DNA of 64,000 bases from Liolophura sinensis (taxonomy: Eukaryota; Mollusca; Polyplacophora; Chitonida; Chitonidae). Made by a program: the position numbers and the translations under genes. Shown here piece after piece: positions 54,910 through 64,000 of this stretch (positions within the stretch are counted from its first letter, which is position 1; every line of letters begins with the position of its first letter). Below the pieces are notes generated by a model that saw only the letters and a list, made by a program, of their open reading frames with translations, did no database searches and was not told where the DNA came from. The stretch spans positions 20,783,127 to 20,847,126 of the forward strand of contig NC_088297.1 of the NCBI RefSeq assembly GCF_032854445.1. Reading direction: 5' to 3'.

Positions 54910-57340
54910 TTCCATATATACTGGAAGTTGGGGTGTGTGAAAACGTTGAAAACAAAGACTCTTTTGATTTTTGGATCAATCAATGATTTTTTACGCACAT
55001 TTGTTTCACTACATTCGTGTATTCTTCCACAGTACTGGAAGCCTAATTCTTAAATCCATGCACTGTGTTATATTTACAATAATCAACGTGTCTTACCTCA
55101 AGAAACAATTACTGAAATTGAGAGGTTTCACATTCTAAACAGTTTTCTGCCCTGATATTACAAGCCACTTGTACTGATGTAGCCTAATTCTGCAACTTTT
55201 TCAGCCACCTCTGCAAGCAATATTTTGAAATATTTTGAGAGAAGTCTGAGCTGTAAAGAAATACATTTGCACAGTTTTCAGTCAAACAGAAAATGATCAG
55301 AAATATTTCACTATATCATGATAACCCTTGAAGCAGGTCAGCTGTTTTTGGACAAGGAATTTTCAAGATTAGCTTGCTTTCATTTTCCTCCAAGCTTGGT
55401 GGAAATAAGTGGTAAACATGCAGTCATCTCTCATGTAGTCTTACATGAAGTAGTCAGGGTGCTACACACCTTCTACCAGTATGATGTGTCATGCCTGGAA
55501 ATGTTCCATACAGTGCTACATGTTGGTACTTTTCTCTGTTCTTACATTTGTCCACTGTGAAGATTTAATTTCTAAATGCAAGCATGGCATTGAATGTTGG
55601 GCAAAATTTAGGAAGGACCATATAAACAGTGGATTTGCTTTTAAATGAATTTAACATTATAAAATTACCACAATGATCATTTACTTACAAGCTGGGATTG
55701 ATAATAATTTTCAAAGTTCCATGTTGTTGATTTAATAGACCTACTCATCACTGTGGCTTAACGCTGTGGCTTTTTACTCATTTTCATTATTATTATTTTT
55801 TTTCATTCTTGTCTAATGCAGTTAGGTGATATGTATTGCTGTGTGTATCTATAAAATGAAACATACATGCCGTCTTTTTGGCTTTGAACACATAAACTAC
55901 ACAGGTGTCAATTTATGTAAACCTAAAACGTGAAAAATGAGCCAAAAAGTTTTATTCTGTACTTCAGACTAAACAGTTCAATATATATGTACACATATTG
56001 AAGTACTCCTGATATCAAATATCTGATGATTTTTATTTAACGATATCTTTGTGTAGATTAAACATACACATCAGTGAAATGCTTGTAATAATCCCGATCA
56101 GACAGAGAACATACATGTACACATTCACAGTATATATAGAATGATCAGTAATTAAGGTTGACTTGTCACCTAATTATTTCGTAAGACAATGGAGGCATCC
56201 AAAGATACCGCCATACTAATATTGCGATCGGGACTAAACGGGAAGATCTTTTTCTGTTTCTCATAGATACCCTAATTCTTCTAAAATTTGTGACAGATAT
56301 GAGTAGTGTTGAAAGTAGAATATTACGTTTCTTTACCAGCCTTTTGGAAAGTAAAGATATGAGTATGTTGTTCATTAGATGGTCTAACCATGTGAGGAAA
56401 AAGAAACTCAGTATTCCTGCTAGAATTACATGTATGCTGACTGAAATGAGCAGACCGCGTGTCCCAAATTTTAGAAGAAATAGGATATGTATAAATTATC
56501 ATGTATACAGATTATAGTCATGATAGTCCCCATGTGTCCGTGTTTAGGGCACCCCACCTGTGTTTTTTGAAAATGCCACAGTTTTATATATACCAGTGAA
56601 CAGCTAAAGACATACGTGAGACGAATAAGGAATGATTGATATGACCCTGTTATGATTAGAAATTCCCCAAAATGTGGGTAGGGTACCCTAAATCGATACA
56701 AAAAGTTTGTTAAAATTGTGTCTTACATGTAGTTTTGGCGGTTAAGTGAAAAAGTTAGAAAGTCCTTTGTATACTGGTCCCTGCCATTGTTTTGAAAGAT
56801 AATAAGATATAATGAGAAAGGATTAACGTAGTGTGTTACCTGTACATGAAGATGTGCCCAGTATCTAGCTGGTCCAGTGAACAGCCTAGCATAACAACTA
56901 AAGCAAAGAAATTTCATTTTATTGTTTCCAATATTTGGACTTCATACTCAGGGGAATTGTGGCAGGTGAGGTGCATTAATTAAAGTCGAAAAAATTGAGA
57001 TCTTCAAAATGAATTTCCTCTCTTGTGCCCTGTAAAATAGGGACAAATTAAAATGAGTCATGTACAGATCTACTGAATGTCTGCCAAAGTGTTACGTATG
57101 CATACCCTTGAACACATTGACTGCTACCCTAATTCCTCAACCTTTTTGCACATGAAAGAGCAACTTTCAGTGAAATTTATGCACATTTTTAATTTGATTT
57201 TGGAGGCAAAACATCAGCTGGGTTGGCCAATTTCAGAGCTTCACATAAAGTATTATTTTATCAGTCTACACAAGATAATGCCTTCAGAATAAGGTTGATG
57301 AGTTATAGTAATCAGACATATCTTTATTGGTGTAGGTAGT
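54910..57340. other. No gene confirmed
   Basis: AT-rich. Frames of 60-80 codons (55,318-55,560; 56,166-56,517 on both strands) lack splice or family support. Confidence 0.35.
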
Positions 57341-57349
57341 TTAAAGGAG

Positions 57350-57920
57350 AAAAGAGAACTTAAAAACATGCCACTGTAGGCTGAAAAGAGCACATTTTTT
57401 TCTATCTGTTGGTGCCTGCTGCATGATTTTACGATTTTTCCTCGCCATACACTTAAAGCCTGAAAATGGCAAAACCGACATAAGTCACTGAGTCCATCGC
57501 GTCCTCCATCTTTAACACTCTGTACTCTTTATGCTGGGGGTGTGTTGCCTCTCGGCCAGGGAGAGTAGTTAAAACTGCTGGCTTGTTCGTGTAAACTCGT
57601 AACCTATGTCCAACATTCCGGTTTCCCGATTGTCAAGCGGAAAATGAGATGTACTGTTCACTACCTTCTGGGAAGAAGAGTTCTACTGGAAATATACGAA
57701 CTGCACTTCGGCGATTTCCGACAGTAATCTCCTCCTAACACAGCAGACTTCAGGACTAGTTCTTAGGCAAAATGGAGTTGCCTACAGCGGATCTTGGTGC
57801 CGACTTTATTTATAATTTATCAACTTGAGGTGCATATTAGAATTTTTTTTATGGCATGCATCTGCGAGGAAAAGCATACTCTTTTCAATGGTATTTGATT
57901 GATATTTAAATTTTCTTCCC
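57350..57920 (+). other. GC-richer patch, possible dispersed element
   Basis: Compositionally distinct, with CTCTCGGCCAGGGAGAGTAG and GGCAAAATGGAGTTGCCTAC. A short ATG frame at 57,773 ends after 18 codons. It looks like a non-coding repeat or an exon-poor promoter; I cannot decide which. Confidence 0.3.
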
Positions 57921-59400
57921 CTTTAACACATATACATCCCATGTACATATATTTAGGTTAAACATTTTTAATCTACTTGTACATGTATAGGACTTTTTAC
58001 ATTTCTGTTTTCTGTTTTTTTTTTTTTTGCCATTTTTTGATCGTTTATGGTGTACATGCCTTCAATTACCTTTCTATCCCTCTTTAATCTCTCTTAAATT
58101 ACATATGTGATATATCTACATGTACCTGTACATCTAATACCGTGCTCCACCTTAGTACAGAGAGCTACATATAACCATATGGCAACCCAACCTAAGCCAT
58201 GAATATTCATAAGGCTTCACGCCAGCTATTGATTTGCCTTGTTTTTGGTATGCGGAGTGTGCTGTAAATTGTACAATCAACGTAGCTAGAGTTCACTGCT
58301 AAAATACCGGTGGATGAGGGTCCTTTGTGGAGCAGAGACGTAGCACTGCAGCATTTGTTATTCATATTAATCATGATTTTTTTTTCTAATGCAGAAAATG
58401 GCTTACAAACATGCTTGTACACTGTATATTGAAACATTGTGAAGTGTGATTGATGCAAAAGAGAAGTTCTAAATGTAACTAGTTCTGTATGCTCAGGGAA
58501 TGTCATGATATCCATGAATGTTTTCTATTAATTTTGTAGACTTCTGAAAGATGAAAACCACATGTCAGGGAAATTATATCATGTCCAGAAATTGGAACCA
58601 TATTTTCCAAAGGATTTTTATATTGCATTAGGTAATAAAAAAATCCTTAAATCTGCTGGAACTTTCTCACATATATACATGTAATTACATTGTAAATATT
58701 TGATTGACAATCAGTTCAGAGAGTTTTTTTTCCTTCACAATATCTTGGTATTAATGAACAAAGTTATATGATTTGGCAAAACTTTTATAATTAATACACA
58801 TAAAATTTTACAAAAAATGCTAATAAATGAAAACAGTTTATTACACTGTTTGGCATGTTTTAGTTTTCATGTAGGCCTAATATTTAGTGTATTTTATTAT
58901 CAACTGTTATAGTTGACATACTCATTTTAATAGAATTACCATAATGGATTGATTTGTTTGTATTTTCTAATTAAGTATTCTTTGAATTTTTTACTATTTG
59001 TCCTAAACATGGAGATTAGGTGTAATAGAGTAGAAAACTGCTTTCAAGCATATGACCTGTCACATGCAGGAATTCAGGAAATCCAGAACTAGTTACATGT
59101 GTGTGAATTTTGTACGAATATGCCAAGCAAGCATTAGCTGAGATACATACAAATGTGGCAGTGTCAAGTATATTTCAGACTTTTTTCATGGAATGTGTTT
59201 TTTTGTAAATTATAATAACACTCTATTCTCACTTTTTGTACTTAGAAACTCAAATAATCAAGGACTGTTGACTTTCTCAAAGTATAGTAGTCCAAGATAT
59301 GCATTTTCTTGTTTGAGGTCAATTTGTTTTCAATTCCTATTTTACAGAATATCTGTGGAATGTTGTGTTTTGATATAACAGTCTGTTGAATCAGTTTTAC
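57921..59400. other. No gene recognised
   Basis: AT-rich sequence. A 102-codon minus frame (58,515-58,207) has no recognised domain. Confidence 0.35.
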
Positions 59401-59443
59401 ACACCAGAATACCACTTACGACCAACAGACAACTGTTAAGCTC

Positions 59444-59497
59444 TCAGGACTCGCCCCTGCACAGCGAGAAGAGGTGCACATGGTTGGAATCTGCTCT
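59444..59497 (-). CDS. Candidate terminal exon of the same unrecognised gene
   Basis: A strong acceptor (TATTTTTACTCCCTGTCAG) is followed in phase 0 by RADSNHVHLFSLCRGES and a TGA stop. Phase matches the donor at 62,504. The intron would be about 3 kb and contain the 133-bp satellite. The opposite strand is also open over 59,408-59,551, so the coding strand is not settled. Confidence 0.28.
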   Translation of the reverse strand, partial: RADSNHVHLFSLCRGES

Positions 59498-59777
59498 CTG
59501 ACAGGGAGTAAAAATACTCCTGACAGCTTGTCAGGCTTTGTTCTTTACTGTGTATGTCATTCATCTGTCAATTCTGGCAAGCCTGCCCATCCACCCTTAT
59601 TAGTGCAATGGCATCACCCGTAACCTTAACCTTTTGGTCATTTTGAGCATGACCCTCCCTAATTTTGTCAGGTCATTAGGTAATTCCATTTTAACTACAG
59701 TAGGGTGGAATGGAGGTGACAGAGCCTGTGCTCTTGCATGTGGTACTGTAAGCTATTGGTGTATGGGTTGGATTGGG

Positions 59778-59810
59778 TGGGGGGTGGGGGGCGGGGGGGG
59801 GGGGGGGGGC
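59778..59810 (+). repeat. G-rich run
   Basis: GGGGTGGGGGGC followed by about 18 G; quadruplex-prone. It produces a false poly-Pro frame on the minus strand. Confidence 0.9.
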
Positions 59811-60455
59811 TGCAGCACATATGTGCATGGATTTCTTGTTTTGTTGCAGGCTGATATGAATGCAACACTTAGCAAACCAGTTCTTAACTTTCTGTGCCAA
59901 CTTCTTGAATATTTTGCCTATAAGCAGAGCAATGTAACTTGATCACAGTGCCTGTGGTTTATAATGGTGATGTCTTGTTAGTGTTTAACACACAGAAGGT
60001 TTAAGAAGATATATTATCAGCAAGCAGGTTTGAAACTGATGTTAAAAAGGGATAAATCTTGTGTATACGTACATGTACACCAAATCGATAAATGGAAACT
60101 TGAGGGAAATTAGGTTGAACTTGTAGAATTATATTTAGAAAAGAAACATAAAATAAGATTGAGAAGATTTACCTTTCTACACTTTGAAGGCAGATGAAGG
60201 CATTTAAGTACTGGGTTCAAACCTACTGTATGTTTGGTCATACATGTTCAACTCTAGAATAGGGTATATGCTTGTGGTTCATACTACATTTTTGTGTTTT
60301 GTCAGTTTTTGTAATTAAGAAATAGGAGATTTTGAAGCACTCATTTTATATTTCTTCCTTTTTTTTTTAATGCTGTTATGAAACTTTGCAAGAGACTTGT
60401 TGATTCTAAATGTACAGTAAAAGCTGCTTCTGTAAATCTGCTGGTAATGTCTCCC
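59811..60455. other. No confirmed gene; one weak plus-strand exon candidate
   Basis: After a good acceptor (TTTTGTTGCAG, 59,849) 30 plus-strand codons run to a TGA (ADMNATLSKPVLNFLCQLLE then YFAYKQSNVT). Without a convincing partner exon this stays unassigned. Confidence 0.25.
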
Positions 60456-60457
60456 AA

Positions 60458-60645
60458 AAATATTTATTTCTTTATTTGATTGGGGTTTTATGCCATACTC
60501 AAGAATATTTCACTTATACAACAGCAGCCTGCATTGTGGTGGGACGAAACCAGGCAAGAGTCTGGGGGAAACCCAAGTAGGCTGTATCACCGAAGAGGGA
60601 GCCGGCATGAGCTGGACTTGAACTCACAGCTACTTTGTGGGTGTT
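60458..60645 (-). mobile_element. SINE-A copy
   Basis: TTTATTTGATTGGGGTTTTA, TACTCAAGAATATTTCACTT, GGAGCCGGCATGAGCTGGAC, TTGAACTCACAGCTAC; part of the body is deleted and the head is missing. Confidence 0.9.
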
Positions 60646-60834
60646 AATATATTGCCCAGATGATTTTGAGGTGATATACATGTATTTGTGAATTGGTGAT
60701 CATCTCCATTAGTGAGGCAATCCATCAATCTGTCAGTCTGTCCATCTGTCCGGTTTTTCACAGGATTCGTTGCCTTCTTATGTACATGTACATACAAAGT
60801 CTGTAGCTGCCACCAAGATGAAAGATTCTCACTG

Positions 60835-62240
60835 ACACTCCACTAGTTCACCACTGTCACACTTGTAGAAAACTTCAGGTACTCCACTCCCATAGCCTTA
60901 ATGTACTCAGGGTGTAATAACTGCTGTGATCTGTTGAGCTAATTTCTCAAGTTCACCACTAGCACACTTGTAGCAGACTTCTGGCAATCCACTGCCATCC
61001 ACCTAAGCCTGCAGACATCTGCTGGTCACAGGTGTACAACCATTCCCTAAATATTCCACAGGCACACCACAAGCAATCCACAGACCCACTGCTAGCACAC
61101 TCGTAGCAGACTTCTAGCATTCCACTGCCATCCACCTAAGCCTGTAGACATCTGCTGGTCGCCGTTGTACCACCATTCCCTAAATATTCCACAGGCACAC
61201 CACAAGCAATCCACAGACCCACTGCTAGCACACTGGTAGCAGACTTCTAGCATTCCACTGCCATCCACCTAAGCCTGCAGACATCTGCTGGTCACAGGTG
61301 TACAACCATTCCCAAAATATTCCACAGGCACACCACAAGCAATCCACAGACTTACTGCTAGCACACTTGTAGCAGACTTCTAGCATTCCACTGCCATTCA
61401 CCTAAGCCTGTAGACATCTGCTGGTCACAGGTGTACAACCATTTCATGACTATTCCACCGGCACACCACAAGCAATCCACAGACCCACCGCTAGCACACT
61501 GGTAGCAGACTTCTAGCATTCCACTGCCATTCACCTAAGCCTGTAGACATCTGCTGGTCACAGGTGTACAACCATTTCATAACTATTCCACAGGCACACC
61601 TGCCACAAACCACAAGCTCACCACTAGCACTCGTATGTTTTATGAGCAGACTACATGTAAGTCTTTTTTCAATGTCAGATGAGGGTATAAAAATACAACT
61701 TGAAAATCCTCTAATTTGTGGAAAATATGAACTATCCCAACAATTTTTCCTTTTAAAGAAATATTTACATATTCAAAAAGCCTTAAAAAAACAGGAAATT
61801 CACAAAAAACCTCAATAGATTGGACAAAATAAAATGTTGGATTTTTTGAGTTTTATTTTTATATTTTTTTTTTGCCCATAAAACTCAAAATGATATTGTT
61901 ATCCACTATCTGTTCCACTGGCAGACCAACAAGCAGCAAACCACAGACTGACCACTAGCACACTTGTAGCAAGCTTCTGGCATTCCACTACATTCACCTA
62001 AGCCTGTAGACATCTGCCGATCACTGGTTTACAACCATTCTGTAACTATTCCACAGGCACACCACAAGCAAACCATAGACACACCACTATCACACTTGTA
62101 GCAGACTTGTAGCATTCCACTACCATTCACCAAAGCCTGAAGACATCTGCTGGTCACTGGTGTACAACCATTCAATAACTATTCCACAAGCACACCACAA
62201 GCTCACCACAAGCAAACTACATGCTCACCACAAGCAAACT
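60835..62240 (+). repeat. 133-bp satellite, interrupted
   Basis: Five well-matched units spaced exactly 133 bp (CTGGTCACAGG at 61022, 61155, 61288, 61421, 61554), with degraded units before. After a 250-bp unrelated AT-rich interruption (61,660-61,915), two more units are again 133 bp apart (62017, 62150). Confidence 0.95.
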
Positions 62241-62480
62241 ACATGCTCACCACTAGGTAGCTTTTAGATAACTCCCAGATCTCAGCTAGTGGTGTACATG
62301 TACATGTATACATGGCTCTGTGAATCACCATGACAGCTAAGCTGACTGTGTGGAGGATATATGGATTCTGCTTTAGGATTACAGTGCACCCTCCTGCCTC
62401 TCCACCACAGCTGGTCATTCCAAGCCTCCCTGCTTCCCAGCTGTACATGTATATATTGGGTCAGACCACTGGCCTTTGAT
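62241..62480. other. Open minus frame, unassigned
   Basis: A 69-codon minus frame (62,448-62,239) contains a hydrophobic stretch and Cys/Gly-rich start, next to the candidate exon at 62,504, but its phase does not join cleanly. Confidence 0.2.
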
Positions 62481-62503
62481 TAATTTCCCAGATTCCCACT
62501 TAC

Positions 62504-62645
62504 AATGTTAGACATAGGTGTGAGGCTCACGAAGAGTGGGGTTCCACCTGCTGGGACATGTCGGCTTATGCTGTTGGATATGTCGGTCTTCAGATGCATT
62601 GATGGGGCATCTTTAGACAAATTCTCAGTCGGGGTTAACCCAACC
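62504..62645 (-). CDS. Candidate internal exon of an unrecognised gene
   Basis: The acceptor is TTTTCTGACAG and the donor AACATT|GTAAGTGG, with 47 codons open throughout. The translation is protein-like and not repetitive: it includes LSKDAPSMHLKTDISNS and HVPAGGTPLFVSLTPMSNI. The frame also stays open upstream to an ATG at 62,719, so the exon may begin further 5'. It ends in phase 0 and pairs with the candidate terminal exon at 59,497. I do not recognise the family. Confidence 0.38.
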
Positions 62646-62659
62646 CTGTCAGAAAATAC

Positions 62660-62970
62660 AAGGTAGTAGTTACTTGTGATGTAGGCTTGCATTTTTATTA
62701 GCACCATATCTTTCATCATTTGTTTAGTTTGTTGTTGGAATATCTGTGTATATTATTTGAGTGATCAGATATCTTGTACATGACTGCATGTAATCAAGAT
62801 AGGTTCATTTGATCACAGCCACTTAATGTTCTTGTAGCTGTACTTCTATGTACTTCTGTTGTTTCTTCTTCAATATTCTGCACTGCCCTGAAAATTGTAT
62901 TGCGCATATCAATGACTGTTAACACTATCAGCTGTGCTCACAGCTAACCTTGAGTGATAAAACTTAAGAG

Positions 62971-63002
<32 letters not shown>

Positions 63003-64000
63003 AGGTAAGCGGGTAGGGGAATTTTTTTTTCTGGCAGTTGAAAAGGATTAGGATTTTGAAGAAATTAACAGAAAGAGAAGAAAAGAAAAGAGAAATTCCA
63101 TGGGAGCCCACTAAAGTTTTTGGGGAGAGTTGGTTTGGTTACCCTCAACAAATTTATTTTTTAATCAAGGCCTTGGAGGCACTGTAAAACACATTTAACT
63201 TTGTTAGAATGTTCACAGGCTAGCAAACACTTCTATCATGTCTATAGGAACTGGAGGTGCGTTTTGGTACTTGTTAAAGGGATCAACATTGTTTATGTTC
63301 GCCTCAGGTTTCTGTAAATATGTAGCCCACTCAGTAAGCTTGTGGATTCATCAACCAATTCCTCTGCTGTATTGAAGAGAATATAGGAGACTGCCTTGGA
63401 GAGAAATAGTATTGAGAACGAAGGTGTTCAATTTTTTGAAAGAATTAATAGGCTAATGTTTCAAACACGTTTTTAAGCAATGGGTATCTGTGAGATCTGC
63501 AAAATATTTATTATTGAAGGATATTATTTACTTTTCAAAGAACGTATATACCTATATGAAATTGTGAAAGAAGCATTTTTAGTAAGAAGCAATAATAGTA
63601 ATAAATACATTTCTGTCAGAGTGAAGGGCTTAAATAGCTATTGACTAAGCAGCAAGCCAGGGGTCAAACTTTTAGGTCATTCACTTATTTTTAGAGTTCA
63701 AAAAAATATGACGGTAACCTCAAATTATGCTCAGGTCATCATAAAATTCGTAATTTAAATATCATGCAAATATTCCTAATTTTAGACACATAAATGATCG
63801 TTTGTTATTTTTTGTCCACCAACATGTTGTTTTACGTTGATGTAAATAAAATCTAATATATTTAACACCTTTACTTCATATTGGATGAATGCTCTTTTTG
63901 TTGGTCATCACTTTGAAGAGCTTTAAACCCCTATAAGCGATGTATACGTACTGTACTTAACCCTGTGTACTTCACCTACATGTACAAAAGCAAATAAAGG
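62660..64000. other. No gene recognised
   Basis: AT-rich non-coding sequence. An (AT)n tract lies at 62,968-63,000 and a purine-rich patch at 63,055-63,100. Confidence 0.4.

Noticed and set aside
59691-59900. Proline-rich minus frame
   Set aside because: The poly-Pro comes from a G-run; no other support.

Overview
This window is eukaryotic nuclear DNA from a lophotrochozoan animal, most likely a mollusc. The evidence is split genes with GT-AG introns, a bilaterian ciliary gene, very high repeat content, and many tRNA-derived SINEs ending in AAATAAATAAA tails. The SINE types resemble ones I associate with molluscs, but the species assignment is inference. There are no bacterial operons, phage genes or CRISPR arrays.

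Layout. Positions 1-44,900 are gene-poor and repeat-rich. They hold about a dozen minisatellites, at least three related SINE groups, and several small inverted-repeat elements. One small secreted cysteine-rich peptide ORF (2,615-2,809, minus) borders a 53-bp tandem array made of copies of its own signal-peptide start. Positions 44,930-53,135 (minus) carry a complete EFHC1 (myoclonin-1) orthologue: eleven exons, 641 codons, three DM10 domains and a C-terminal EF-hand region. All eleven exons were reconstructed here with continuous phase. Just upstream is a near-palindromic RFX X-box, the usual signature of ciliary gene promoters. A possible divergent first exon lies on the plus strand about 330 bp away.

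Positions 53,500-64,000 are AT-rich and mostly unassigned. They contain two phase-compatible minus-strand candidate exons (62,504-62,645 and 59,444-59,497) of an unrecognised gene, a 133-bp satellite between them, G-runs, and a small GC-richer patch.

Most long open frames here are by-products of tandem repeats, especially those with periods divisible by three (69 bp, 81 bp), or are antisense to EFHC1 exons. The repeats record layered history: SINEs with clear 13-bp target duplications, a MITE with TA duplications, and a SINE inside an inverted-repeat element inside an older dispersed repeat.
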